A DNA stretch of 64,000 nt from Trissonchulus latispiculum (GCA_030248195.1 JASAND010016395.1:1-64000), one strand, 5' to 3'; counted from the stretch's first letter, positions 33,209 to 47,617 are shown. The notes: a model not told the origin generated them from the sequence alone. A program made the numbers and translations.

Positions 33209-33430
33209 TGCACGTTTTCAGCAAAATTTTTTCAAAAAATTTTTCGGTTCCCCTTGGTCCCCCCTCACCAAATTAAAATTTAAATTTTTTTAAAATTTTT
33301 TAAAATTTTAAAATTTTTGAATTTTTGAATTCATCAGCCTCTAGTATGCACCCATGCAAAATTTCAAAGTTATTGGTCAAAAAAATCAAAAGTTAGGGCT
33401 GGGGGGGGGAATTGCGCAAGAGACCCAAAA

Positions 33431-33530
33431 TTAGAATATCACATAAAGATGAAACTTAGCTGGAATATTTTTGTTTATTATATTTTTAAAAGGTTTAGAA
33501 GTTTTTAAAATTATTTGCAATATATATACG

Positions 33531-33563
<33 letters not shown>

Positions 33564-34854
33564 ATAATAATTTGTGAACAACTTTCAACAAATAGTTATT
33601 TATAGTTAAATTTTTATGCTACAAATTAATTTCAGACAGTTTTTATATATTCCGCCCCGCCCCTAGGTTGGGTCCCCTGGCCATCCTCCTGCTTTCTAAA
33701 CTCTCCCTTTCCGACATGAACGCTAAAATTCGTGTGTCACAGTGAAAAACTCATTCGGTTGTCACTATTTTTATTATTTACTTAAGTTTTGATTTTAAAA
33801 TCCGGGTGTTCTTTTTCTTAAGACGTCTCACCCAATAACAACGTTTAAACAAGGAAAATTGTCGTATTCAATTGAGCTTTGTGTGATACAGTACAGCGCT
33901 GAAGCTTAGCCGGCTTATTTCTTTTGTTCGCTTCTAGCTGGCCGTTGGAGAGATGAGTATATTAGCACTCTTCAGACTTCTCTTGTTTTTGTGGCATACT
34001 TTTATCTGTTGTGTATATATTTATTCTGTCCTAGCTCTTGTTTATACTGATTAACGACTGCTTGCTTAAATAATTTAAAACCTCTCTATTCTCTTAAGAT
34101 CTGTTTGGTATCTTAGTGATTTTTGTTGTGTCGACATAAGTGCAATTGTTGCACATTAGAATTGTTGACCCGTCCAGGGTGGAAACGGCCAGCCAGGGTT
34201 CGGCCAACAGGGGCTTGGCCGGGCAACCGAACCGATATTTCACTGGTTAACTAGTCTCTTGATCACTATTTTTGGCTCCCATGGGTGGCTATTTGGCCGT
34301 TTCCGTTGTACCGGCGAAAATATCGGTGGTCAACTATACTACTATACACTGGCTGTTGAGTATTCGTGTCATAACTTGTTTGTAGAGCACTTTAATTACA
34401 CATAGACCTGCATAAAATTTAAAGTTCTACTACAGCCTTCCAGGCAAGAACCACTAAGAATTACTTGTTTTTGTTAACCCTGCTGTGTTTCAGTATGGTA
34501 TATAATTATACCCATGGTTATTGCATTTGTCCAAGTAAATAATTGCGTTGTGTTCTGCTTACACTGTTAGGGCCGTTTTAGGAAAGAACTGAACCAACTT
34601 TAAATTAATTAAATTTAACTGGATCCTTTACATGAAACGGTTAAAAAATAGGCAACTAGTTAAACTAACTTAAATAACAGTTACAAACAACCTGCTTAAA
34701 AGCATGTACATCTTTCTTAAGAGTTGAAAGTTAAGCAGAAATCGGATTACGCTAACCTAAACGTTTAGATTCTTAATCGGTTTTTTACTTACTGAATTAG
34801 TCTGGTTTTTGCGTTTTTGATAATTGATGTGGTTGATTTCTGTTAGTGATTCCG
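33431..34854. other. Intergenic sequence with TA tract and a small MITE-like palindrome
   Basis: A TA tract lies at about 33520-33558. Near 34181 and 34300, GGAAACGGCCA and TGGCCGTTTCC form an inverted pair about 120 bp apart, a possible tiny MITE. No gene or RNA is visible otherwise. Confidence 0.45.
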
Positions 34855-37070
34855 GAACACTGAACAAAAAGGGGGGGGTCGGAGAATTCGCTATACTCGA
34901 ATAGTACTCGGACTGGTTCCGATTTTTGAAAGTGGTTCCGGTTCCAAATAAAATTTTTATAAAATAATTATAAATCAAAATTTTTCAATTTTTTATACAA
35001 ATTAAAACATGTTCCAACGTTGCTATATGCTTGGTGTAGTGTTTTAGAACGGCCGAGAATGGGATTGTTGTTGCTGAGTATGAGGAATTTCACAATTAGT
35101 AAATCCAAAAGCAAGATTCAGTACTCAAATTTACAGAAGTACTGAATCTTTCGGCCCCAAGAAGTACTGAATCTTTCGGACCCAACCCCTGAGGTTAACT
35201 ATCACTATTACTATTTCAATATTTTCTACCTCAGATTGCCTTTAGACACTGAAAAACATGCTAGCTAGCCGCCGGCCAAAAACGGCCAACGACCGACGGA
35301 CGGCCGGTGTACACAGAAATTATTACTCCCGTAAATTTTTACTCCCCAGTAATACATTCCTAGGAAATTACTCCCCAGTAAGGATTTCCTAGGAAATCTT
35401 TACTCCTCTTTGGAAATTTTTTCTCCCCTAAAATAAGAAAAAATAGTCACTTTAAATGAGAAGAGAACTACACAGCTTTGGGAAAGTTTCTACAAAAACC
35501 TAGAAAAATGACCCTCGGCAATAGTGCGAAAAATGGTTGTGTGAAATAGTTTGCTGTTTGATTGAAGCAGTTCAGAGAAATCCTTGTTTAAGGTGGCGGT
35601 ATCCTTTTGTGCAGTGCTTTTGTGTTGATTTTTTAAAACGCTATAACTTTCGCAATTTTGGGAGTTGGAAAGAGCTCTATACATCGTTTTAAAGCTTATG
35701 ATCAGGACATTCATACGAGCTTGTGAAACTGGCAAACTTATTAAAAATTTTCTAAAAAAACTAAAAATTAGCAAATATTTTCTGACATAACGGCTAAATG
35801 TATAGACCAAAAATTTTTGAACATTGATTTTTCAAAACTGCGGAACCAGACAGAATTTCTTTTTGCGCTATCATACAGAGAACATATGGGCCGAGGGAGT
35901 TTTCTGGGGTTTTGCTAAGCATCACTCAACGGTTGAGAAAATTCGCAAAATGCAAGGAAGCACTAAATTTTTAAACTTTGCACTAAAGTTTCTCGAAACT
36001 GGGAAAGTTTTAACCAAAACCAAGAAAAACATCCCTCCGCAATAGTATGACTTTCCATTTTGCCAAAAATCTCTGGAATCTGTCGAGTAGTTTTTGAGAA
36101 CTCGATGTTTAAAACAAAATAATCGCAGTTTTGCCAAAATGGTTTTCCGACCAAAGCTCTAGCTGAAAGCAATAAAGTTCGGCTAGTAGGGATTCATAAA
36201 ATGTGCATTTGGACGCTGTATCGATTGAGTATAAATGGAACAAAATTGTTCGCAAGGCTTGGCAGTAATTTTGAAAAAACTGATTTCCTCGAAAATGGCC
36301 ATTTTTTGACCCTCAAAATGGTTTTTTGCTTATACTGACTTAACCACTGGAGATAACTCAAAGGTTGTAAAAGCAAAAATGTTCATGTTTGTGTCCTCTT
36401 TCCAGCCATATATAACAACCAATCCCGTGTCTGGTCTACCTACTGGAAGCCTAAGGCCAAAAACCAAAACTTTCTTATCTTTTGGCCTAAAACTCCGGGA
36501 CTGGTCCCAGAATGTTAAAAAGTACGGAAATAGGTTATTTAGGAAGTTTTAGCTATTTACGTAAAGGATTAAAGCCGTATGAGTCAAAAATACCCGAAAG
36601 GAAACCAGCACCTTAAAACAAAGTGATTACAGTTTTTGAAAAATCGGAAGAAAATCGGTTACAACTTTAGCTAGACTGGTCGTAAACATGGTCATTTTTA
36701 CACAAAATATGTACTTTTGGACGGTTTTAATTGGGGCATACCGTTGTCGCATGTTGTAGTTACATGCTGCAGCAATTGACAAAAATCTGAAAATTTGGAA
36801 ATCCCTGGTTTTTGACCTCAGTAATCTTAAATCTCGTTTATCTCTCGGAATGTTAAAGATAAAAAATTGGTCCAAGGGCAAAATTATAGTTGGACAAGCT
36901 CTTTCCATTGCATATGGTTTTGGCTAACTTCAAGCAACCCTATAACGAGTTGGGACCGGTTCCACTAGAACCGGTTGGGACCGGAACCGGAACCGGAACC
37001 GAACCGGAAGGATTTTTAGAACCGGAACCGGAACCGGTAGAATTTGGAACCGGCCGGTTCCATGCTTAAA
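34855..37070. mobile_element. Probable decayed element bounded by GGAACC-repeat ends
   Basis: GGTTCCGG-type repeats lie near 34910-34945, and a GGAACCGGAACC cluster at 36955-37060 closes the other side. The interior (35480-36900) has no credible open frame but resembles, in fragments, the TTAA-flanked element at 39296. A related solo GGAACC cluster lies at 42460-42530. The boundaries are only approximate. Confidence 0.4.
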
Positions 37071-38706
<1,636 letters not shown>

Positions 38707-39295
38707 ACGATGTAGAGACCTTCACGGGCCTGAATTTTCAGGCCCGGCCCGGCCCGGCCCGTAAAAAATTCTGCTCAGCCCGGCCCGGCCCGGCCCGCTC
38801 CAAGTCAGGCCCGGCCCGGCCCGCTCCAAGTCAGGCCCGGCCCGGCCCGGCCCGTTGCTAAAATTTTGCATTTGCCAGAAACATTGTTCAAAATTTCAAA
38901 AAATTGTTTGTCATGGCAGAGAAAATTTTTAGTTACTTTTCTGCAAACTAAACTAGAAATAACTACCGTATTCTCGCGCTTAAGAGAACATGTTCTCTTA
39001 AGTGAAATACGGGCAAAATTGGAAAATTTTCTGATTTCACTTAAGAGAACATGCTCACTTAAGAGAACATGTTCGGTTAAGTGAATGTTCAGTAACACCA
39101 AAAAAGGATCATCGATGTTGCTTTTTCATTTTTTATAATTACTATTGTCACTTTTTATGGTGTGAATGGTTTACGTCCTTAGTTTTTCTTGGAAAAAACA
39201 AGAAATTCAGTATCAGTTGACCATTTTTTATGAAATTTAGTTTTCAAAAAACAATTTTTAAATTTAGCCTTCACAATTTTTCTGAATTCACTTAA

Positions 39296-40938
39296 GGTGG
39301 TGATTCCTTTTGGGCACATATTGTTATTTGGTGGCGTAAATCAAGACGAGATTTGATGAAACTTTCCGAAATAAGTTCTTTTAGCGTTCTAACACCCTCC
39401 GCGCAATCTGGATTCAAAAATTCGAGATTTCCGGTCAGAGTGGTTTTTCCCAATTTCTGAACGTTTGGCAGCAGCAATACAGTTATGACTATATTCATTC
39501 GAAAGATCTCATTGAGCGTCACATGTTTGCTTTTTAAAGTAAGTTTCTATCTTTGCTCTACCGTGAGATATAGCCAATTTTCTAGTTTTGGCGTCGAAAA
39601 CTAGTCATTTTTGCAGAAATCAAATAATCCAACATTTCTTGAACTACGCAAGCCGTAAAATCAAACTAAGGGCGTCAATCTGAAGGTCTCACAGGGACAA
39701 ATAATCCGACGCATGATCGTCTTCCAACTACTATCCTGCAGGCTGCTATCATAAGATATGTAGTTTTTGCAAAAACACGACCAATTTTTTCCAAAGATTG
39801 TGGAGCATTCACAATGCGAGCTGGAGAGCTGCTACTGAACAAATGTGTTCTGCACAAATATACCCAGGGACGATTTTTTAGTTGCCCCGATTGCTGCTTT
39901 CTAGCTATAGTAATCGCCTGACAAATTTGGAAAAAGTAGGTAAAATCCAGGTTATGCACACATTTCAGCTTATTTCTCTATAACGAAGAGCGATTTCACA
40001 ATAAATAAAAAATCGTCCCCAGCTATTTGATGGAGGTATCGAATGATATAACCGATGTCTCGCGAAAAAATTTACTTGAGTCTGCAAAAATTCTGAAATA
40101 TTATACTTCTTCTAAAATGTGTTAAAAATACTTTAGAAAAGCAACATTAGTTTCATCAAGAGTACATAATATAAGAGTATGAAACTCTTACACTAGCATG
40201 TACAAATCATGCTAGGTATGCTCGGTTCATTAACTCGGGACCCCCCCCGTAACTTCCGGGGGGGGGTCCCCACTTTGCACTAATTACACGCTTTCATATA
40301 AGCGTGTGTCTGCTCGCTGATTGGCCCACTAGCCTAAGACTTACTGTAGGTATTTTATTAGTTAGTTTAAATAATTAATTATAACTTTAATTAGTTTAGT
40401 ACAATCAAAAAACTAATTCGACAACTTTGTAGCATTTTTCTGCTCTTTCCAATGATATAAAAATTGTTGCAGATTATATTCCTGCGAATTTTTGTATTGT
40501 GCAACAATTTTTATATCATTGGAAAGAGCAGAAAAAATGCTACAAAGTTGTCGAATTAGTTTTTTGATTGTACTAAACTAATTAAAGTTATAATTAATTA
40601 TTTAAACTAACTAATAAATTACCTACAGTAAGTCTTAGGCTAGTGAGCCAATCAGCGAGCAGACACACGCTTATATGAAAGCGTGTAATTAGTGCAAAGT
40701 GGGACCCCCCCGGAAGTTACGGGGGGGGTCCTGAGTTAATGAACCGAGCATACCTAGCATGATTTGTACATGCTAGTGTAAGAGTTTCATACTCTTTATC
40801 ATGTACTCTTGGTTTCATGGCATGCATTAAAAAGAGAAAATGTCAAGCTACATTTTGATATAAAAATGGCTTCTTAACTCCAAGTAATGACTGAGTTATA
40901 ATGGCGCAAACTAAATGTGACCAAAGGGAATCACCACC
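39296..40938. mobile_element. Third layer: TTAA-flanked element, GGTGGTGATTCC ends
   Basis: GGTGGTGATTCC starts at 39296 and its inverse ends at 40938. TTAA is present on both sides (39292-39295 and 40939-40942), the duplication used by piggyBac- and Kolobok-type elements. The host's CTTAAG motif provided the target. A stretch near 39360-39500 (reverse strand, DCAEGVRTL) resembles 48990-49140. Confidence 0.82.
40157..40811. mobile_element. Fourth layer: fold-back MITE, CAAGAGTAC ends, 7-bp target duplication
   Basis: Two arms of about 315 bp, almost identical, surround a loop of about 28 bp (40472-40499). The ends are CAAGAGTACAT and ATGTACTCTTG. GTTTCAT is exactly duplicated at 40150-40156 and 40812-40818. 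The arms carry a CCCCCCC(G) run and TCAGCGAGCAGACACACGC. Other copies are at 57124 and 62612. Confidence 0.93.
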
Positions 40939-41370
40939 TTAAGAGAACACGTTCACTTAAGAGAACATGTTCTCTTAAGTGGGTGTTCCCTTAAGCGCGA
41001 GAATACGGTAATAAATAATAACAAATAACTAAAAAATAAATAAATAATTCTGAAATAACTGAAAAGAATAGGCCCGGCCCGAAGCCCGGCCCGCTCCAGC
41101 ACTCGGCCCGGCCAGGCCCGGCCCGCACCCAATTTTTTCCTCCCTCGGCCCGGCCCGGCCCGGCCCGTTCTAGCTTAGGCCCGGCCCGGCCCGGCCCGCG
41201 GGCCGGGCCGGGCCTGCGGGCCTGAGTGAAGGTCTCTATTACGATGTTTGTAAGCTTTTTTGGGTTTCCAGTGATCTGTTGAACTGATGCAGTAATCCTT
41301 AATCAATCAATCCATATTCTTTCATAAACGGCAGTATTAGCGCCTTCAAATGCGATTCCTGTATGATACC

Positions 41371-41740
41371 ATGGGCCGGTTCCATAAAAGTTTGCGAGTA
41401 CTAGACTCGACAACTAGACTCATGCTAGTTGTCGAGTCTAGTGCCTCAAGTGTACCATAAAACCCTCGCAGCCGAGTAGCTACTAGCACTCGACTTGCGA
41501 GTCTAGCTTCTCACAAGTTTGAACACTAGTAGACTAATCGGGTTCCATAAAACTTTCGTCTTGCCTTGCTAGTACGCTACTAGCATCCGTCTAGTTCTCT
41601 AGTCTATTTTGACTAGAGAAGTGATAATTAAAGTTTGATAACTTTTTCATTTTTTATCAAAATAATGACTGACTTAAATTCTAGAGTTCTCACATGCTAG
41701 TCCCAGCATGCTAGTCAAAGTTTTATGGAACCGTCCCCAT
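41371..41740. mobile_element. MITE A/B family member, ATGGGCCGGTTCCATAAAA ends
   Basis: ATGGGCCGGTTCCATAAAA at the left and TTTTATGGAACCGTCCCCAT at the right are inverted. The filling is GAGTCTAG/CTAGTAC motifs like MITE B, with the recurring block now reading TTCCATAAAA. Confidence 0.8.
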
Positions 41741-42595
41741 GATGACTTTTAATATGGAGTATTCTTATTTCGCTGGCATTGTCTAAAGAAACTACATATT
41801 CACCCATATAAAAATAAATCGATGTTTAGTAGTCATTATTAACTGACTTCTTTTTCTATTTCTCTTTCCCGTTTTTTCCCAAAAGTCAATGACCATAGAT
41901 AAAACTAAGTTTGAATCTAGCTGATGCATTGACAACACGAAAATTTAAAAATTTGCGACATTTTCATTTTGTTCGAATTTCGTAAGGATATTCTGAAGCT
42001 TTGAAGATGAGCTTCAGGGCTCATCTTCAAAGAATCCCTAATGTGCACTGTTCTGTGCAGCTCATAAGCTACACTAGTGCACCCAAAAATTCGCAACCAT
42101 ACCGATTGCTGACAGTTGACAACTGCGAGAAGACTCCAAAGTTCATCGCTTAAGTAGCCGCTAACCTAATTTGCATAATTAAAGTTCCGCAAAAAGCGGC
42201 CTATACTAGCCCTGTGATGAAGATAGGGCTTCGATTTGAGCAAACAGAGAAAATATACGCTAAACATATATAGATACACATCGTTTTATATATTCCTGCT
42301 CTAGCAGGAATAAAAACTTTAACCAACTTGTTTATTATAGTTTTTATTCCAATTGTATTGTAGCATTGTTTTGTCATTTTCATTTCATTATATAGGCCTT
42401 GTAAGGGACTTGCACCACATGTTAAATAATGCTAAACTTATTACTATAAATTTTGTACTTGGAACCGGGAACCGGTAGCTAGAACCGGAACCGGAACCGG
42501 TACCCTAGAACCGGAACCGGTTTTGCACCTTGAAGCATTTGCCTTTACCATAATGTCCAGCAGGCATTGAGAGTTTTGTGTGCCAATTTTCGTGG
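41741..42595. other. Intergenic sequence with GGAACC cluster
   Basis: A GGAACCGG repeat cluster lies at 42460-42530. A short inverted stretch (GAAGATGAGC / GCTCATCTTC) lies near 42004-42028. No gene seen. Confidence 0.45.
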
Positions 42596-43870
42596 CCTTC
42601 CAGTGGGTAACGAGTGAGAAATTATTAAAAGAACGTGAAAATTGATGATTTTTGCCAAATTAGCACATTTTGTGGCAAGTTTCTTTGAGAGCACTACAAA
42701 TGGTAGAAATTTGAAACTACTGTCATAAGAATTCTGTGCATGCGTAGAGTGCAACTATCTATAAGCGATTTCTGTAGCTTTTGCCAATCGTGCAGGAGGT
42801 GGAGAGGCGAAAATGTTTCGCTGGTCCTGTTTTTCGTGGTACAAAAAGCACCATTTTTACAAAATTTTGACTTTGAAAAATCGTCAAAAATCCGACACTC
42901 AACAGAATTGTACCAGAAGGGTTATTTGCACTCTCTGATATGTCCGCAACATGTACAACAAGGTTGCAGCGCTGTATCTTGCATACAGCGAAAAAATTTT
43001 CTGCCACAAACTTTTTAACCTAACTTTCATTTTTCTATGTTTAACACATGTCGATGTCACCTTTGAAGGGCTCTACAGCACGATAGAAGCAATATTGCGC
43101 AAAACGCTCTTGTCTTGTTTTGAGGACCCATGGGGGGACTACAAAATAAGTGAAAATGAGCAAAATCGTCGAGAGATGGTCGAAAAATCGGCCAAAAAGC
43201 GAACCCCCCCTTAAGTTGTTTAAGTAGAGATTGGTTTCACAAAAACCACTTCGTTTAAGTTCAGCCGTTTTTAAGGGGGGGGGTCACTTTTTTGCCGATT
43301 TTTCGACCATCTCCGATTTTGCTCATTTTCACATATTTTGTAGTCCCCATGGGTCCGCGAAACAAGACAAGAGCGTTTTGCGAAATATTGCTTCTATCGT
43401 TCTGTACAGGCCCTCAAAAGTGACCTCGACATGTGTTAAACATAGGAAAATGAAAAAGTTAGATTAAAAAGTTTGTGGCAGAAAAATTTTTCGCTGTATA
43501 AGAGTCAGAACTCTGAAATCTTTTCAGAACCATTAAGGACATTTGCAGAGTGCAGCTATCTCCTCTGAAGCGATTCTGTTCAGTATTGGATTTTTGGCGA
43601 ATTTTTAAAGTCAGAATTTTGGAAAATCGGCCATTTTTGGACCATGAAAAACAGGACCTACGGTACTCTTTTGCTTGTCCTGAACGATTGGCAAAAGCTA
43701 CAGAAACGGCCAATAGATAAGCTGCACTCTACGCATAATACCACGTCTTATGAAAGTACTCGCATGTTTCTATCACCTACAGTAAGCTCAAAAAACTTGC
43801 CACAAAAACGGCCGTTTTTCATAATTTTCACATTCTTTTGATAATTTCTCACTCATTATGTGGTAAAAAT
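42596..43870. repeat. Large inverted repeat, arms of about 620 bp
   Basis: The arms at about 42600-43215 and 43235-43865 are diverged reverse complements (for example GAGTGCAACTATCTAT... and, inverted, GATAAGCTGCACTC; CACAAACTTTTTAACC and its inverse). The centre has AACCCCCCCTTAAG opposite TTTAAGGGGGGGGG, like the outer part of the 5007-5740 repeat. The open frames here occur as mirror pairs and are not genes. Confidence 0.85.
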
Positions 43871-44039
43871 CACTAAACTTGGCAGATTAATTAATATGTC
43901 TATGTCTGTCACATAACGTGGCCAACAACAATTCGTCAAAATTGAACATGCTGCTGTGGCGGCACCTTTGATCTTTATAGGTGAAAAATGTCATTTTTAA
44001 AATTTTTTCAAATATAGACAAAATGGGTATCAGTCGATA

Positions 44040-44510
44040 GCTAACTCCGGGTTTTAAAAAATTACCGGATTTTAAAAATTTCCTCCAATACCCACAAGAT
44101 GGGTATCACTCAAAAGCTCTCGATGAGCTGAACAAATCGTGTAATAAAACCAATGTCTAAAAATGCACCAAATTCCCGGAATTTACAGATTCCGGATTTC
44201 ACTCTAGCTTGGAAGATTTTTTTAATACCTTGAAGTGGGCTCATTCTGCGAGCTGGTTCTATTAGAAACTTTTCTCATCATCAAGAGCTTTCGAATGATG
44301 CCCATATTGAGAGGTAAATTGGAGAAAATTGTTAAAATCTTGAAAATCCGGTTTTCGCAAATTCCGGGAGCTGAGTGCATTTTCAAAAGTTCGTTCTATT
44401 ACAAAAGTTGTTATGAGAGAGTTCGAATGATACCCATCTTGTGGGTATTGCAGAAACTCTTTAAAATCCGGTAATTTTGAAAACCCGGAATTCCAGAAAT
44501 TGGGTGCATT
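44040..44510. repeat. Fold-back repeat with GGGTATCA motif
   Basis: The left arm 44050-44210 and right arm 44335-44500 are inverted copies. Each carries a version of the GCTTTCGAATGATACC motif, with CCCACAAGATGGGTATCA opposite TGATACCCATCTTGTGGG and AAATTCCCGGAATT near the turn. Confidence 0.75.
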
Positions 44511-44799
44511 TTCGTGAAAACCTTCTAAGATCAAAAAGTTGTAGCGGGAGCAGCTCTGTTCGATTATGAAAACAAAACTTTAATTGCGATAAAATTGGGT
44601 GAAAAATTAAAAATTTTAAATTTTCCGTGAATGCAACCCGGAATTCCGGATTTTCTAAATCTCGGGTTCTTGAGGATTCTAAAAACATTATATAGGCTAC
44701 CTTCAAATGATAACTCAGGACAGCCGCTCACATTTCGGTTCCAAGATTTTTTGGTCAGACTTTAGTTTAGTTCAATTTCAATTCAGCCCGACATTTTAG

Positions 44800-45035
44800 A
44801 AAAGTGAATTTCTGACAAATGAAGTTCTGACTTGTGGCATGTTTCTGACTTATGAAATTGTGATAAATGAAATTTAGACTTAGTGAAATCCTGACTAAAA
44901 TTCTGATTTCTGACTAATGAAATTCTGACAAATGAAATTCTAATGAAATTCTGACTAGTGAAGTTCTGACTAGTGAAATTCTGACAAATGAAATTCTGAC
45001 AAAAGACATTCTGACAAATGAAATTCTGACTAAGG
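44800..45035. repeat. Minisatellite, unit near GACAAATGAAATTCT
   Basis: About 13 imperfect copies of a 15-18 bp unit (TTCTGACTAATGAAA and variants). The reverse-strand frame of repeated FVRISFVR is its translation. Confidence 0.88.
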
Positions 45036-45734
45036 AAAATAGACGGGTGATATATAACGTTTTTATAAAACTTAAAACAAATTTCAGTCTAAGTAGAAAT
45101 TGACTAAATTCCAAATGCTAAATCAAAATTCAGGACAAAACTTTCAAATTTTACGAAATAATCCTTGATTGTTGTTTCAAACTCCCAAAATTAGCACAAG
45201 CACTTAACACTGCAGCCGTCGGCAGATTTAGCAAAAATACAGAAAGTGCTCGGCTTGCCATGTGGATTATATACTGGCATTGAGGAAATTTCTATTTCTA
45301 AATTTCCAAAAATTTCAATTTCAAATTTCAAATTTTTCAAGCAATCAGAACCAGAATTTCTCAAATACTGTTCCATTATGGCTAGCAATAAATTGGAAAT
45401 TTCGTTAAATTTCATTGACTGGGCTGTTCAGTAAAAAACTCATATTGAAAAATTTCTTTATTAATGGAAGGAAACAATCCTGTGAGACGGTTCTGGCACA
45501 AAAAATCATTGCAACCACATTACAGTCGACAGCTTTTATTAGTCGAAAATTAATTCCAAAAGACCTAAACAGGGTCTAACCACCGTCTTTATTTTTAAGG
45601 TAATTTCACACGCTGAAATGAAACCTGTCTGCAATGTACAAATGCTGCACCACAGTTGAAACAGTTTTTCCAAATTTTTACAATTTTACAAGTGTATGTA
45701 CCTGTAAAGTGTAGTGTAAAAAATCGCGAAAAAG

Positions 45735-45910
45735 TAACATATGTAAGAAATCTAATCTAATGTAAGTTTGCAAGCTAACTTAGCTTAACAAAACAGGCAT
45801 CTAAAACAGGACTACCTACCTATAACATATGTAAGAAATCTAATCTAATGTAAGTTTGCAAGCTAACTTAGCTTAACAAAACAGGCATCTAAAACAGGAC
45901 TACCTACCTA
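45735..45910. repeat. Tandem duplication, 88-bp unit
   Basis: Two essentially identical copies start at 45735 and 45823 (AACATATGTAAGAAATCTAA onward), so this is a recent duplication. No coding sequence. Confidence 0.92.
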
Positions 45911-46531
45911 TCTACTCACATCTTGTCACTACACAGTTTACTTGAATAACACACACAATATTTGCGCATATACAACTAAAAAGTAGGCACACAATATTGG
46001 TCGAAATAACAACAAAATAAATTTAAGACTAGACAGTCGATAAATAAGTAAAAGCTTGAGTGATACAAAAAAGCCCAATAAATGCATAACCTAGAATAAT
46101 GTACGTATATTTAAAACACAGCTATACATATTATATTAAGGGACAATAATAAAGCAAGTTTCAAAAACATTTCAAATCTGTCCTATTGAAAATAAAACTT
46201 ATCAAGAGTGCTAAGGAAAAACAAGTGAATAAAAGTAGAAGCTACACAACACATATATAATGATGGATGGATTAGATGACACGGTGAATAACAAAATTCA
46301 AACCAAAATGCAAAGTTGTAGCCAAAAACCTAAAATTAATTAGGAGAAAATAAAAATGAGAAGCTTAAGCTTACCATTACTTACGACAACGTTATTGTTT
46401 GTAGTAGCATCACACCAGTCACCAGTGTATACTATACGCTGCATAACAAAACATACAATACAGATGAACCAATAATAGAGTTTGTACAGCAGTGATTAGA
46501 CAAAAGATAACTTATGATTTACGCTATCATA

Positions 46532-46947
46532 CAGGGGCGGATCCAGGGGGGGGGGGGGGCGGGGGGAGGCGGCCGCCCCCCCGTCGCGATTCGAAGGTAG
46601 GAAAAATTAAGGAATTAAGGAGAGAAAGAGGAAAAAGGGCAAAAAACCAAAAAATTTCGCGCCTTGGGCGCGAATTTTATGTTTTTAACCGCATATTTAT
46701 TGCATCTGTGAAGAAAAAGCTTGAAATGCATCCGATTTTTCGGAGAAAATTACCATTTTTGCCTAAAAATGTCAAGAATTTTAAAAAATTTGTTCAGTTC
46801 TTCAGTATAAAAAGAATTAAAGATCCGAAGACCGATTTTATTGCAAAAACAAAAAATTTCTTCAAATTCTGGGGGGCTCCGCCCCCAGACCCCCCGCTGA
46901 GAAAATTTTACCGCCCCCCCCGTCACGAAATCCTGGATCCGCCAGTG
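46532..46947. mobile_element. 416-bp hAT-type MITE, CAGGGGCGGATCCAGG ends
   Basis: CAGGGGCGGATCCAGG at the left and CCTGGATCCGCCAGTG at the right are inverted. CTATCATA and CTACCATA flank it (7 of 8 bases). It contains the TTTCGCGCC..GGGCGCGAA hairpin and GGGGGGCTCCGCCCCCAGAC motif shared with 23873 and 26708. The 154-residue open frame across it is accidental. Confidence 0.92.
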
Positions 46948-47217
46948 CTACCATAAATACAAAAGTTGGGAAAATTAATGAATCTAAGCTGGAAAATGAA
47001 ATATATAAATCTTAATAGCTGGCCATAGAGGGACAAGACCATTATCATAACGCAAGTTACACTTTTTGGCACACAAGGTGGTAATTGATCTATTGCACTG
47101 TAATTTATTGAACGAGATCCTCCTCTTGAGCATATACAAAATCCAATGTAAACATAACTAATAAAATCTAACTGCAGTAAGTAGTAAGACAAACCAGATC
47201 AGGAAGACTGCAGGTAA

Positions 47218-47482
47218 CCTGCCCGCTAATGGTCGACGTGTTTTGGCCCAATGGACGATATGGAGGTTGGTCATATCAGCTCGCGACTCTCTCCAGCTGG
47301 GCCCAAAGGGCGCTGAGGGAGTGTCGGTATAAAACATGCTCGAGTTGTTATGGTCTCGTCGTGTGGACGACCAGCCTTCGGTTAACTTCCTACATTCGGT
47401 GTCGGCAACCATGTCTGAAGCACGGCGGCTTGCATTGAATGTCCCTAAGGGGCCTTGCGACAGCTCACCGCTAGCGGGCAGG
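47218..47482. mobile_element. 265-bp element with CCTGCCCGCTA inverted ends
   Basis: CCTGCCCGCTA (47218-47228) and TAGCGGGCAGG (47472-47482) are exact inverses. The interior is more GC-balanced than its surroundings and has no clear gene. TAA/CAGTAA remnants on both sides might be target duplications but are not convincing. Confidence 0.65.
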
Positions 47483-47617
47483 CAGTAATACTTACTGACT
47501 TACTTAGGCCCTAGCTTTAAGGTTGCCATTTGCCATCATGAATATGCAAACATGCCTCCATCTGCAGAAAAATACCAGACTGTGATCCACATCTAAGTGA
47601 AAAGTTGAAGCTTTGCC

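Larger units (their letters stand above)
30830..33430. repeat. Fold-back element split by a 2-kb insertion
   Basis: The left arm (30830-31130) and right arm (31150-31238 plus 33209-33430) are inverted copies. The centre near 31110-31170 has TTCGTTAGCT-like repeats (AGCTTA, AGCTAACGAAAAGC). Marker GGTAAGGGGGGACCAAGGGG at 30991 pairs with CCCCTTGGTCCCCCCTCACC at 33245. It belongs to the same family as 20808-22545 and 58770-59410. The right arm is interrupted at 31238/33209 by the element below. Confidence 0.85.
38964..41010. mobile_element. Second layer: TACCGTATTCTCGCGC ends, AGAGAACATG motif-filled
   Basis: TACCGTATTCTCGCGC at 38964 is inverted at the right end (41010). Inside each end are repeated CTTAAGAGAACATG palindromes. 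A TA target duplication is possible if the ends are read as CCGTATTC. Confidence 0.82.
38713..41238. mobile_element. Outer layer: GGCCCG-repeat element with TAGAGACCTTCAC ends
   Basis: TAGAGACCTTCAC at 38713 is matched by GTGAAGGTCTCTA ending at 41238. GTACGATG and TTACGATG flank it (7 of 8 bases), a hAT-like 8-bp duplication. Both subterminal regions are built from CCCGGCCCGG units, extremely GC-rich against an AT-rich background. It holds three further nested elements. Confidence 0.85.

Noticed and set aside
42740..43841. Several 80-90 residue frames on both strands
   Set aside because: Mirror images from the two arms of the inverted repeat, without conserved domains.
46492..46956. 154-residue Lys/Arg-rich frame
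   Set aside because: Runs through a hAT-type MITE, including its G and C runs. No domain.
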